From contig NZ_JADWYQ010000048.1 of the NCBI RefSeq assembly GCF_022414575.1, positions 1-48,000 of the forward strand: a stretch of 48,000 nucleotides of DNA, in the 5' to 3' direction. A model generated the notes under the pieces. That model did no database searches and was not told the origin of the DNA. It saw only the letters and a program-made list of their open reading frames with translations. The position numbers and the translations under genes were made by a program. Below, one piece after another: positions 5,683 to 14,552 of the stretch (the first letter of the stretch is position 1; each line of letters begins with the position of its first letter). This DNA comes from Streptomyces sp. MUM 178J (GTDB taxonomy: Bacteria > Actinomycetota > Actinomycetes > Streptomycetales > Streptomycetaceae).

Positions 5683-8571
5683 GTGGCACGAGTCGTCGTA
5701 CGAGAGCCGAGTACGGGCGCGAGGAGCGCACCGCCGCTGGCCCGGCAGGAAACATCCGCCTTCGTGAGGGAGTTGCTCTGCGCCGGCTGGGCGGCGGTGT
5801 TCCTGCCCGGTGAGCCCGCCCGCCTTGGGCGGCTGCTGCTGTGGAAGCCGACCGGGGCAGCGGCCGGAGACAGCATGGCGCCCACCGGCCTTGAGACCGA
5901 GGTGGTGGAGCTGGTCCTGCCGCACGGCCGGTCGGTCCGGCGGCGCAGGGTCGAGGGTTACGCGCTGCCTGTCGCCGTCGCTGTCTCCGCCCTGGCTGAT
6001 GCGGAGCCGACGCATCCCTCCGGCACCGCCTGGCAGGCCGCCACTCGCTTCGCGCTGCGGCTGCTCGCCGACGGCCGCCTCCACCCCGCCCTCACCCCCG
6101 CCGGTTACGACACCTGGCAGGTGGGTCCCTGTACCGCCGCCCAGCGCCAGACGCTGGACGCCCTGGCCGCCGCCTTCCCGCCACACGCCCACTGCCTGCC
6201 CGAGCCAGGCCCTGCTCCGGTACGGATCGCCGAACCGGCTGCGCTGGTACGCCAGTTCTGCGACGCGGTCGCCGATGATCTGGTCCGTACGCCGGCCGCA
6301 CAGCTCGCCATGGGAGCGCTGCCGTACGCCTGGCGCGAGGTCCGTGCCGTGCCCACCTTGCGTGACTGGGCCGAGGAAACCCAGGCGGCGCTCACCTGCG
6401 AGGTCAGTGTCTCCCTGCGCGTCGACGTACCCGAAGGACGCCGACGGCAGTTCCGGGCCGTCCTGCAACTGCAGACCGCGGCGGACCCGGCGCTCGTCAT
6501 CGAGGCCGCCCGGCTGTGGAGCGAGCCGACCGAGGTGGAGCGGCTGCTCGGCCCGCGCGCCGAGACCGAGACCCTGCTCGCCCTGCGCCGCGGCGCCCGC
6601 GCCTGGCCCCCGCTGCGGAGGCTGCTCGACGATGCCGCTCCCGATCAGCTCCGGCTGACCGACGACGAAGCCTTCGAACTCCTCGGTGACGCCACGGACG
6701 CGCTGCGCGCGGCCGGTGTCGACGTGCACTGGCCGCGCGAACTGGTCAAGGCACTCACCGCGACCGCGGAGATCGGACAGCGCACCGCCCCCGGTTCCAC
6801 CGCGGGCGGCCTGCTGGACACCGAGGCCCTCCTCGACTTCCGCTGGCAGGTCTCCCTTGGCGGCGAGCCGCTCACCGAGGCCGAGATGGACGCCCTTGCG
6901 GAGTCACGCCGTCCCCTCGTCCGGCTACGCGACCAGTGGGTGGTCGCCGACCCGAAGCTGGTGGCCCGCGCCAGGCGCCGCCGGATGGAGCCGCTCACTG
7001 CCATGGAGGCGTTGAGCGCCGTGCTGACCGGCGAGGCCGAGCGGGACGGCGACCGGGTCCCCTGTGCGGCGGTCGGTGCGTTCGGCGATCTGGTCGCTCG
7101 TATCCGCAACCCCGAGTCCCGCACCCCCGTGCCCCCGCCCACCGCACTCAAGGCCACGTTGCGCGAGTACCAGAAGCGGGGCTTGGCCTGGCTGGCCGAG
7201 ATGTGCGCACTCGGCCTCGGCGGCTGTCTCGCCGACGACATGGGCCTGGGCAAGACCATCACCTTGCTCGCTCTGCACCTGCACCGCCAACGCGACCCCA
7301 CCACCGCGGGCCCCACCCTTGTCGTCTGCCCGGCCTCCCTGCTCGGCAACTGGCAACGCGAGGCCGCCAGATTCGCACCGTCCACCCCCGTACGCCGCTA
7401 CCACGGCGGCGACCGCCACCTCATGGACCTGGCCGGCGACGAGATCGTCCTGGTCACCTACGGGGTGCTGCGCCGCGACCGCGCAGTGCTCGCAGAGACA
7501 GCCTGGTCGCTGGTGGCCGCCGACGAGGCCCAGCACGTCAAGAACCCCTACGCCGTCACGGCCCGCGAACTGCGCGCCCTGCCCGCCCGCGCCCGCGTCG
7601 CGCTCACCGGCACCCCCGTGGAGAACAACCTCTCCGAGCTATGGGCCCTGCTCGACTGGACCACCCCCGGGCTCCTCGGCACGCTCACCGCCTTCCGTGA
7701 CCGGCATGCCCGCGCCATCGAGGCGGGCGAGGATCCCGAGGCGGCCGAGCGCCTGTCCCGTCTCGTACGTCCCTTCCTGTTGCGCCGCAAGAAGTCCGAC
7801 CCCGGCATCGCGCCCGAACTGCCGCCCAAGACCGAGACCCACCACGTCGTCCCGCTGACGACCGAGCAGACCAGCCTGTACGAGGCACAGGTCCGCGAGA
7901 CCATGGCGAAGATCGCGGAGTCGGAGGGCATCGCCCGGCGCGGTCTGGTGCTCAAGTTGCTCACCGCGCTGAAGCAGATCTGCAACCACCCCGCCCAGTA
8001 CTTGAAAGAGCACGGCCTGCGCCAGTCCACTCCCCTGCGGGGGCGCTCCGGCAAGCTCGATCTGCTCGACGAACTCCTCGACACCATCACCGCCGAGGGC
8101 GAATCCGTGCTCGTCTTCACGCAGTACAAACAGATGGCGGCTCTGCTGGAGCGGCATCTCGCCGAGCGCGGCGTCCCCGCTCTTTTCCTACACGGCGGCA
8201 CCCCCGTCGCGCGGCGCGAGGAGATGGTGGACCGCTTCCAGGGCGGTGAAGTGCCGGTGTTCCTGCTGTCGTTGAAGGCGGCGGGCACCGGACTCAACCT
8301 CACCCGCGCCACTCACGTCGTGCACTACGACCGCTGGTGGAACCCGGCCGTCGAGGACCAGGCCACCGACCGCGCCTACCGCATCGGCCAGGACAGACCC
8401 GTCCAGGTACACAAGCTCCTCGCGGAGGGAACCGTGGAGGACAAGGTGGCGAAGCTGCTCGAAGCCAAGCGCGCCCTCGCCGACGCCGTCGTCGGCTCCG
8501 GCGAGGCAGCCCTGACCGAACTGTCCGACGCCGACCTCGCCGAACTCGTCGCCCTGGGAAGGCAGTCATGA
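5683..8571 (+). CDS. SNF2-family DEAD/DEAH helicase
   Basis: A 962-residue SF2 ATPase starting at GTG 5683 (purine-rich GGAAGAAGA just upstream). The N-terminal half (about 1-490) is the variable region found in actinobacterial SNF2 proteins paired with SWIM proteins. The helicase core starts at LREYQKRGLAWL. Walker A DMGLGKT is at about 519-525, the DEAQ box (AADEAQHVKNP) near 609, motif III LTGTPVENN near 645, then LLRRKK, the helicase C domain (ESVLVFTQYKQM), SLKAAGTGLNL and DQATDRAYRIGQ (motif VI). It overlaps the next gene by ATGA (8568-8571), so the two are probably translated together. The pair is conserved in actinobacteria. It is thought to act on DNA or chromatin-like substrates, but no defined role is known to me. 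Confidence 0.92.
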   Translation: MARVVVREPSTGARSAPPLARQETSAFVRELLCAGWAAVFLPGEPARLGRLLLWKPTGAAAGDSMAPTGLETEVVELVLPHGRSVRRRRVEGYALPVAVAVSALADAEPTHPSGTAWQAATRFALRLLADGRLHPALTPAGYDTWQVGPCTAAQRQTLDALAAAFPPHAHCLPEPGPAPVRIAEPAALVRQFCDAVADDLVRTPAAQLAMGALPYAWREVRAVPTLRDWAEETQAALTCEVSVSLRVDVPEGRRRQFRAVLQLQTAADPALVIEAARLWSEPTEVERLLGPRAETETLLALRRGARAWPPLRRLLDDAAPDQLRLTDDEAFELLGDATDALRAAGVDVHWPRELVKALTATAEIGQRTAPGSTAGGLLDTEALLDFRWQVSLGGEPLTEAEMDALAESRRPLVRLRDQWVVADPKLVARARRRRMEPLTAMEALSAVLTGEAERDGDRVPCAAVGAFGDLVARIRNPESRTPVPPPTALKATLREYQKRGLAWLAEMCALGLGGCLADDMGLGKTITLLALHLHRQRDPTTAGPTLVVCPASLLGNWQREAARFAPSTPVRRYHGGDRHLMDLAGDEIVLVTYGVLRRDRAVLAETAWSLVAADEAQHVKNPYAVTARELRALPARARVALTGTPVENNLSELWALLDWTTPGLLGTLTAFRDRHARAIEAGEDPEAAERLSRLVRPFLLRRKKSDPGIAPELPPKTETHHVVPLTTEQTSLYEAQVRETMAKIAESEGIARRGLVLKLLTALKQICNHPAQYLKEHGLRQSTPLRGRSGKLDLLDELLDTITAEGESVLVFTQYKQMAALLERHLAERGVPALFLHGGTPVARREEMVDRFQGGEVPVFLLSLKAAGTGLNLTRATHVVHYDRWWNPAVEDQATDRAYRIGQDRPVQVHKLLAEGTVEDKVAKLLEAKRALADAVVGSGEAALTELSDADLAELVALGRQS

Positions 8572-9854
8572 GCCCCGTCGTCCCCGGCCCGCGCCGTGCG
8601 CCCGCCCGCGGCAAGCGAGCCTTCGCCGCGACCTGGTGGGGCCAGGCATGGGTGGCCGCCCTGGAGGACTCCACCCTGGACGCCGGACGGCTCTCACGCG
8701 GACGCACCTACGCCCGCAAGGGCATGGTCGGCCCGGTCACCGTCGCTCCGGGCCGGGTCGATGCCGCTGTCCAGGGCAGCCGCCCGCGCCCGTACCGCTC
8801 CTCAGTCCACCTGCCCGTCCTCACCGACGCCCAGTGGGACACCCTGCTCGACACGATCGCGGCCCGCGCCGGACATCTGGCGGCACTTCTCGACGGCGAG
8901 ATGCCCGCCGAACTCGTCGACGACGCCCGGCACGCGGGCGTCCCGCTGCTCCCACTGCCCACGGAGCTCGATCCGGAGTGCTCCTGCCCCGACTGGGGAT
9001 ACCCCTGCAAGCACGCCGCCGCGCTCTGCTACGCCATCGCCGCCACCATCGACGCCGACCCGTTCGTGCTCTTCGCGCTGCGCGGCCGCGGTCGCGAGGA
9101 GGTCTTCGCCCAGCTGCGCGCACTCCGTACGGCAGCACAGGAATCCGCCGCCCCACCGGCACCGGCCGGCATCCCGGCCGCCGCCGCGTACGGCCGCTGG
9201 GCCGAAGAGCCCCCCGAACTGCCCGAGCTCCCGGAAACCGCCGCCCACACCACAGCACTGCCCGTCGCCCCGCCACCCGGCACCGGCCTGGCCGCCGCGG
9301 ACCTGGAACGCCTCATGGCCGACGTCACCGCGCGCGCCGCCCGGCTCCTCGCGGGCGACACCGCCGACCTGCACTTGACCCAGCACCAGGACGCCGTGCG
9401 CATCGCCGCAAGCAGCCCCGGACCCGAGTGGTTCCACCACCTGATCCAGAACACCGGCACCAACCCCACTGCCTTCGCACGCCTCACCCGCGCCTGGCGC
9501 CACGGCGGTCCCACGGGCATCACCGTCGCCGAACAGCCCCACACCCCCGACCCGACGCTGGTGAAGGCCACCCGCACCGCCCTGGACGCGGCCCTCGCCG
9601 AGATGACCGACTCCCCTACACACCTCAGAGCGTGGCGCAACCGCCTGACCCTCACCCACCACGGGATCCAGCTGCGTCTGGGCCCCGACGCCCGCTGGTA
9701 CCCCTACATCCAGGACGACGACGGCGAATGGTGGCCCGCGGCACCAGCCGACAATGACCCGGTCACCGCGCTCACCGCGGCCTGGCCACAGAACGGGGAG
9801 TCTTGCCGCCGTCGTAGCCCCGGCTGCCGGCGCCCACGACCGCGTCGTCCTTGA
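8568..9854 (+). CDS. SWIM zinc-finger protein, C-terminus altered by IS fragment
   Basis: A 428-residue protein starting at ATG 8568, overlapping the helicase stop. The SWIM motif CxCx(6)CxH is visible as C138, C140, C147, H149 (ECSCPDWGYPCKH). Residues 1-60 contain the family start (FAATWWGQAWVAALE). The region 190-240 is a Pro/Ala-rich linker. SWIM domains bind DNA or protein, and here the partner is expected to be the adjacent SNF2 ATPase. The last roughly 17 residues (a Cys/Arg/Pro-rich run) are encoded by transposase-derived DNA read antisense, so the original stop was probably replaced when the IS fragment arrived. Little appears lost, because recognisable sequence continues to about residue 410. 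Confidence 0.85.
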   Translation: MSPVVPGPRRAPARGKRAFAATWWGQAWVAALEDSTLDAGRLSRGRTYARKGMVGPVTVAPGRVDAAVQGSRPRPYRSSVHLPVLTDAQWDTLLDTIAARAGHLAALLDGEMPAELVDDARHAGVPLLPLPTELDPECSCPDWGYPCKHAAALCYAIAATIDADPFVLFALRGRGREEVFAQLRALRTAAQESAAPPAPAGIPAAAAYGRWAEEPPELPELPETAAHTTALPVAPPPGTGLAAADLERLMADVTARAARLLAGDTADLHLTQHQDAVRIAASSPGPEWFHHLIQNTGTNPTAFARLTRAWRHGGPTGITVAEQPHTPDPTLVKATRTALDAALAEMTDSPTHLRAWRNRLTLTHHGIQLRLGPDARWYPYIQDDDGEWWPAAPADNDPVTALTAAWPQNGESCRRRSPGCRRPRPRRP

Positions 9855-10066
9855 CCGACTTCGAGTCGATCACCGCGGCGGTCGGCTCCGTCGCGCCCAG
9901 CCGCCTCGCGGACTTTCCCACGCAGCCGATCGTGGAGCTCGTCGATCAGCCCGCTCTCCCGCCAGCGCCGGAAGAAGGCATAGACCCGCGCGAGATCCCT
10001 CGCCCGAAGTCCTGGCGAAAACTGGGCCGTTGACTCCGCCGACACCAAGATCCCCGACAGAGTCAA
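9800..10066 (-). pseudogene. IS5-family transposase fragment
   Basis: The minus strand encodes VYAFFRRWRESGLIDELHDRLRGKVREAAGRD and, after a frame change, AVIDSKSVKDDAV followed by AGSRGYDGGKTP. These are the N-terminal DUF4096-like part and the first DDE strand (VIDSKSVK) of IS5-type transposases common in Streptomyces. The upstream start is degenerate and the catalytic C-terminal part is missing. Terminal inverted repeats are not evident. It abuts the 3' end of the SWIM gene. Confidence 0.7.
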
Positions 10067-10099
10067 GCTGAGGCGTGGCTTCCCCGAGCGGCTTGGTGA

Positions 10100-10452
10100 T
10101 CAGTGAGCTGGTGGCGGGTCGATCCCGAGCACTGGCAGGCAGTCGCCAACGGCGACGAGTTCGATGTCGTCACGACGCTGCTTGATCCACTGCTCGCGGG
10201 TCAGCCTCCATCGCTTGATCTCCGCGGGCTCGCCGCGCCGGGTGTCCCAGGTGACGCCGTTCAGCACGTAACCCAGAGCTTGGGAGACACGGTTCGAGGC
10301 ATGGTTGTCGAAGAAGGCGTCGCTGCCCGCCTCACGGGCCCCGAGCCCATCGAAAGCCAGATGCAGCACAGCCTGCCGCATCTCCTTGCCCAAGCCGCCG
10401 CCCCGCAATGGCGCGCATCGAGGAACGCGACCTCCGCGACACGGCCCGGCAC
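10100..10452 (-). pseudogene. GNAT (RimJ/RimL-like) acetyltransferase fragment
   Basis: The minus strand gives GGGLGKEMRQAVLHLAFDGL, then AFFDNHASNRVSQALGY and RWRLTREQW, matching the acetyl-CoA-binding part and C-terminus of RimJ/RimL-like enzymes. Just upstream the reading shifts by one base: VAEVAFLDARHCG lies in a different frame (10452 side). The N-terminal half is absent. So this is a frameshifted, 5'-truncated relic rather than a working enzyme. Confidence 0.6.
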
Positions 10453-10538
10453 CTGTCCGTCATTTCCGCCGTCGCCGAGACCTGCAACACCAGAGCCACG
10501 TCACCACGGGCCCGGCCGTATGCCCGGGGCGCTCCGTC

Positions 10539-10849
10539 TCAGAAACCGGTGCAGGAGGCCGATGCAAACGGGCCCGAGGCGGTGGCCGTCCTGGGTGAAT
10601 CGTCGTCCACGGTCACGGAGCAGGTGGCTGTGCCCCCCGAACCGCTCAGGGTGACGACCAGGGAACCAACCCGGGTGAACCCCTCCGTCTCCTGAACCAT
10701 CTGCCATGGCAAGGTCCGGGCGGTCTCCGTCCTCGTCGAGATGCCCTCGTCGTCACCGCCGAGCGAGAGCGCGGTCACCGTGGGGCCCGCCGCCGAGGCG
10801 CCCTCCTCGCCCGGCCCGTCCGCGACCGCCACCCACGCCGAACCGGCCA
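10539..10849 (-). pseudogene. MmpS-like / secreted small-domain protein, 5'-truncated
   Basis: The minus strand reads about 100 codons ending at 10539: LPWQMVQETEGF, then SLVVTLSGSGGTATCSVTVD and ATASGPFASASC near the end. This alternating beta pattern with two cysteines is typical of Streptomyces MmpS-like accessory proteins (LPW...VTCTITVDG...A.C). Codons mostly end in G or C. The N-terminal membrane segment expected of the family is not found; an in-frame ATG at 10849 exists but yields no signal. The 5' part overlaps a plus-strand fragment, so a rearrangement probably joined two unrelated relics. Confidence 0.45.
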
Positions 10850-11103
10850 TCGTCGCTGCCGGAGCGGTTGTCGCCGGCTCCGGGTCCGCGAACGGCAGTG
10901 CCCCGGACTCCGCCGCCACCCCACTCGCTTCCGTCTCCGCCACCCGGGCGGACGCCTCCACTCCGGCCGCCTCGGGCGCCCTCGCCCGCACCGGCGCCTC
11001 CTCGACGGTGTCGCTGTACGGCGGGGTCGCGGCGGTGCTGCCGGCCGTCGGCGACGCGCTCGCCTTCGTGGGCATACGCCGCCGTGGGGCCGCACGCGGC
11101 TGA
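10741..11103 (+). pseudogene. C-terminal sortase-signal fragment (LARTG)
   Basis: The plus strand reads a Ser/Ala/Pro-rich stretch and ends with LARTG, a hydrophobic segment (VSLYGGVAAVLPAVGDALAF) and IRRRGAARG: a cell-wall sorting signal. A strong terminator follows 10 bases after the stop. No upstream secreted domain or signal peptide remains in frame, and the 5' part overlaps the minus-strand MmpS-like relic. I read it as the tail of a decayed surface-protein gene. Confidence 0.45.
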
Positions 11104-11113
11104 CAGAAATTCC

Positions 11114-11158
11114 ATGACGCAAGGCCCCGACCGGCGAACGGTCGGGGCCTTGCGTCAT
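11114..11158. terminator. Strong bidirectional hairpin terminator
   Basis: A perfect 20-bp stem (11114-11133 with 11139-11158) around the 5-base loop GCGAA. It follows directly after the LARTG fragment. It would work in either direction. Confidence 0.85.
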
Positions 11159-11639
11159 TGTGTGTTCGAGACCTGCCAAGCCTCCTGGCACCTGCGCCAT
11201 TAACGGCTTTGACACTGGCGTCGTTGCAGGTCAGCGGCGCTTCCGCGATCGACGTACGGATCATCTAATTCGCCGTTTCGCCGACCGGCCGCGGCCAAAC
11301 GGATCTTTCGAATTTCGCACATGAGTGCATTCATGTGTTCTATGCATTCAGGGCACATAATCATTCCGACCCCGCTATGCTCGCTGTCGCGCAGCGAGTT
11401 GCGACGATTACAGCACGTCGCTGCTGGCTGTCGTGGTGCCGCCGATCGCACGAGGGCTCGGGCGTCCTGGGACCCGGCTCCATGCGCGCGGAACGCCGAT
11501 GTGACACGCGCCGTGGTCAAGCGCTGGTGAAGCGTGACCCCACAGTCGTCGACAGCCGGCGGTCTTGATCACGCGACCCTCCTCGGCACCCGTATACGCC
11601 GTATATGACGCCCTATCCGTTAGCGCTCTGAGGATGCCG
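11159..11639. other. Region upstream of the conservon, comparatively AT-rich
   Basis: No gene is firmly supported. The minus strand has a possible small frame (11200-11358) reading MIMCPECIEHMNALMCEIRK with a CPEC pair. Its codon use is unlike the neighbours (several A/T-ending codons, one TTA), so it may be noncoding. The conservon promoter is expected within this stretch, but I cannot assign one. Confidence 0.3.
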
Positions 11640-13136
11640 ATGGTTCGTGCTGGTTCGTCACCCGGGAGGCAGAGGTCCGCCTCCACCTCAATGTGGCTGC
11701 TGCCACCCGCTCTACTGGCCTTCTGCACGGTCGCGGCCGTCACCTTGACGCCCTCGACGGCACGTGGCCAGGTCGCCTGGATGGGCGCCATCGCGACGGC
11801 GGCGGTGGCCATCGCGGCCGGAGAGGCCGCACGCCGGGGACATGCGATCGACGAACTGCGCAGGCAGAGCGCCGAGCGAGAGGCTGCCCTGCATCGGCAG
11901 CTGGCCGAGCAGGAGTCCGCGACCGTGCGGATGGCCGAGGAGACCCTGCCCAAGGCCATGGGCCGGCTGCAACAAGGCACCCCGGCCGAGGAGGTGCTGC
12001 GCGGCATCGACCATGACTCCCACGTCGGCCCCCGGTTCGAAGCCGCGAATCTGGATGTGCTGCGCTACGTGCTCCGGGCCGTCGAGGCCCAGGAAGACCT
12101 TCGGGACTCCGCCCAGCGGGCCTTCGTCAACATCGCCCGACGTGTCCAGGCCATCGTCCACCAGCAGGCCCAGGAACTCAGGGAGATGGAGGACCGGCAC
12201 GGCCATGACGCCCAGGTGTTCGGCGACCTGCTGCACCTGGACCACAGGACCGCGCTGATCGGCCGGCTCGCGGACAGCATCGCCGTACTGGGCGGGGCTC
12301 GCCCCGGCCGTCAGTGGCAGAAGACCATTCCGCTGTTCAACGTGCTGCGCGGCGCCATGTCCCGGATCACCGACTACCAGCGGGTCGATCTGCACTCGGT
12401 GGCCGAGGTCGGCATCATCGGACGCGGGGTCGAACCGCTCATCCATGCCGTGTCCGAGCTGCTGGACAACGCCACGCGCTACTCGCCGCCTCAGACACGG
12501 GTCCATCTCACCGCCACCGAGGTCCAGTCCGGTGTGGCCGTCGAGATCGAGGACGCCGGGTTTGGACTGACCGATGAAGCCCGCGTTCGCGCCGAGCGGG
12601 CCCTGGCGCAGAACGCCACCAGCGGACTCGACCTCGACGACCTGGGCGAGGCCCCCCGCCTCGGCCTGGCGGTGGTCGGTCGGCTCTCGCACACGAACAA
12701 CTTCAAGGTCGCTCTGCGCGCGTCGGCGTACGGCGGCGTACGGGTGGTCCTGATCGTCCCGCCGAACCTGCTCACCACGACCCCGGCGCCCGGCGGAGCG
12801 TTGGCCAAGGCTGCCAGCCTGCCGCCGCCCCGGCACCCCGCCGGTCCGTGGGGGCGTCGCACCGCCCCGCCGCCCGTGGAAGAGCCGATGCCCGCTCCGC
12901 GCGGCGTCAACGGTCTGCCGCAGCGCAGGCGCCGTACGCGCGCCGTGGCTCCCCCCGTGCGGCGGCCCAAGCCCGCAGTCCCCACATCTGACTCCGCGTC
13001 CCCGGTGTCAGCCGCCCCACCTCCGCAGGCCGGTCTCTGGCTGGCCGCCTTCCAGGAGGGCATTTCCGGCGAGCCCCGAGCTGAGTCCCCAGCACATCGT
13101 CGCCATGGCCTGAGCGCTGAAGAGTCCGAGCAGTAA
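11640..13136 (+). CDS. cvnA: Conservon histidine-kinase-like sensor CvnA
   Basis: The first protein of a conservon, a membrane-associated GPCR-like signalling complex of actinomycetes. I chose ATG 11640 because GAGG (11630-11633) lies 6 bases upstream; ATG 11634 and TTG 11565 are in frame. The result is 498 residues. Two hydrophobic segments sit at the N-terminus (WLLPPALLAFCTVAAVTL and VAWMGAIATAAVAIAAG), followed by a coiled coil (REAALHRQLAEQES) and a helical region. The ATPase domain shows the N-box ELLDNATRYSPP and DAGFGL. A Pro/Arg-rich tail follows. As usual for CvnA, no phosphorylatable H-box is obvious, so kinase activity is uncertain. The gene is followed by cvnB, cvnC and cvnD. Confidence 0.9.
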   Translation: MVRAGSSPGRQRSASTSMWLLPPALLAFCTVAAVTLTPSTARGQVAWMGAIATAAVAIAAGEAARRGHAIDELRRQSAEREAALHRQLAEQESATVRMAEETLPKAMGRLQQGTPAEEVLRGIDHDSHVGPRFEAANLDVLRYVLRAVEAQEDLRDSAQRAFVNIARRVQAIVHQQAQELREMEDRHGHDAQVFGDLLHLDHRTALIGRLADSIAVLGGARPGRQWQKTIPLFNVLRGAMSRITDYQRVDLHSVAEVGIIGRGVEPLIHAVSELLDNATRYSPPQTRVHLTATEVQSGVAVEIEDAGFGLTDEARVRAERALAQNATSGLDLDDLGEAPRLGLAVVGRLSHTNNFKVALRASAYGGVRVVLIVPPNLLTTTPAPGGALAKAASLPPPRHPAGPWGRRTAPPPVEEPMPAPRGVNGLPQRRRRTRAVAPPVRRPKPAVPTSDSASPVSAAPPPQAGLWLAAFQEGISGEPRAESPAHRRHGLSAEESEQ

Positions 13137-13166
13137 CGGAGCCATTAGGTAAGGATGAGTAAGTAA

Positions 13167-13577
13167 GTGGTGACAAAGCAGCGGCTCAACATGGACTGGA
13201 TGCTGGAGGAGTTGGCATCCAGCGTTCCGCAGACCCGTAGCGTCGTGGTGCTGTCCTCCGACGGGTTGTGCATGGCGCAGTTCGGCACGGACGAGGACAC
13301 CGCAGACCGCCTCGCCGCCGCCTGTGCCGGGCTGCAGAGCCTGTCGACGGCCATCGCCACCGAATTCCCGCACGGCGACGGAAAGATGAAACTCGTCGTC
13401 ATCGAGATCAACGGCGGCTTCTTCTATCTGATGGCGGCCGGCGCGGGAGCGTATCTCGCGGTGCTGGCAGATGACGACGTCGACGCCGGACTCATGGGGC
13501 AGCGTATGCGGGACCTTGTCGCCCGGATCGGTCAGCATCTCTCCAGCCCGCCTCGGGCCGACCGGCGGGTTCCGTGA
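13167..13577 (+). CDS. cvnB: Roadblock/LC7 protein CvnB
   Basis: A protein of about 136 residues starting at GTG 13167 (or GTG 13170), with AAGGATGAG upstream. The roadblock/LC7 fold is recognisable: NMDWMLEELASSVPQTRSVV, VVLSSDGLCMAQ, then FFYLMAAGAGAYLAVLADDD. It serves as the GTPase-regulating platform of the conservon and pairs with CvnD. The start is set by the usual position of the xxWMLEEL helix. Confidence 0.92.
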   Translation: MVTKQRLNMDWMLEELASSVPQTRSVVVLSSDGLCMAQFGTDEDTADRLAAACAGLQSLSTAIATEFPHGDGKMKLVVIEINGGFFYLMAAGAGAYLAVLADDDVDAGLMGQRMRDLVARIGQHLSSPPRADRRVP

Positions 13578-13948
13578 GCGACCCGACACACGACCGGCCC
13601 CGGACCTGGGAAGAAGGCGGCCCCGAACGGCTCTATGTCATCACGTCAGGCCGAAGCGTGGCCGCCGAAGACGGCCCTCTGGACGTGGTCACCCTGATCG
13701 TGACCAAGAAGGACGTCCCCGGTTCGGGCATGCAGCCCGAACACGCCGCAATCATCCATATATGCGACTACCCACTGTCCGTCGCGGAGATCTCCGCATA
13801 CCTCCACCTGCCGGTCAGTGCGGTCACGGTGCTGCTCGCGGACCTGCTGGAGAGCGGCCATGTCGAAGCGAGGGCGCCGATCCCGGCCGCGTCGTTGCCC
13901 GATGTCGAACTCTTGGAGGCGGTGATGCATGGACTCCAGAATCTCTGA
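13574..13948 (+). CDS. cvnC: DUF742 protein CvnC
   Basis: A 124-residue protein. Its GTG start overlaps the cvnB stop (GTGA, 13574-13577). DUF742 signatures are visible: RPRTWEEGGPERLYVITSGR near the start, HICDYPLSVAEISAYLHLPV in the middle (winged helix), then VLLADLLESGHVEARAP. It is a conservon adaptor of unknown biochemistry. It overlaps cvnD by 20 bases. Confidence 0.92.
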   Translation: MSDPTHDRPRTWEEGGPERLYVITSGRSVAAEDGPLDVVTLIVTKKDVPGSGMQPEHAAIIHICDYPLSVAEISAYLHLPVSAVTVLLADLLESGHVEARAPIPAASLPDVELLEAVMHGLQNL

Positions 13949-14552
13949 ACCCGTCCTCGGTCCACGGAGCGAGGACACCCTGCCGGCTTCTGTCACCACG
14001 GCGGTGAAGGTGGTGATCGTCGGCGGCTTCGGGGTCGGGAAGACCACCCTGGTCGGCGCCGTCAGCGAGATCCGGCCGCTCACCACCGAAGAGACCATGA
14101 CGCAGGCCGGCGCAGGCGTGGACGACATCGCCGGAGTCGAGCGCAAGACCGAGACCACCGTGGCGATGGATTTCGGCCGGATCACCCTCAGCGACGAACT
14201 GGTGCTGTATCTGTTCGGAACGCCCGGTCAGCAGCGCTTCTGGTTCCTGTGGAACGGCCTCTTCGAGGGCGCGCTGGGCGCGGTGGTCCTGATCGACACC
14301 CGGCGGCTCGAAGACAGCTTCGATGTCATGTGCCGGCTCGAGGAACGCGGCGTGCCCTTCGTCGTCGCCATCAACGCGTTCCCGGACGCCCCCTCGTACC
14401 CCATGTCCGAGCTCAGAGAGGCCATGGACATCCCCGACACCGTGCCCCTGATCGACTGCGACGCCCGCAGCCGCGGCTCCAGCCGCGATGCCCTGCTGAC
14501 GCTCCTGCGCTATCTGCACACCCTCACCACCACACCCCCGGAGTCCCGGTGA
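13929..14552 (+). CDS. cvnD: Ras-like GTPase CvnD
   Basis: A 207-residue small GTPase. G1 is GGFGVGKTT (about 32-40). The switch I region contains TTEETMT. G3 is LFGTPGQQRF. G4 is atypical, NAFPD (usually NxFD in conservons). G5 is near CDARSRGS. It belongs to the MglA/ATP-GTP-binding family that partners roadblock proteins. It is translationally coupled to the P450 by GTGA at 14549-14552. Confidence 0.93.
   Translation: MDSRISEPVLGPRSEDTLPASVTTAVKVVIVGGFGVGKTTLVGAVSEIRPLTTEETMTQAGAGVDDIAGVERKTETTVAMDFGRITLSDELVLYLFGTPGQQRFWFLWNGLFEGALGAVVLIDTRRLEDSFDVMCRLEERGVPFVVAINAFPDAPSYPMSELREAMDIPDTVPLIDCDARSRGSSRDALLTLLRYLHTLTTTPPESR

Noticed and set aside
5503..6729. 408-codon minus-strand frame opposite the SNF2 gene
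   Set aside because: It overlaps the N-terminal part of the helicase, whose plus frame has proper codon bias and family similarity; the minus product shows no domain.
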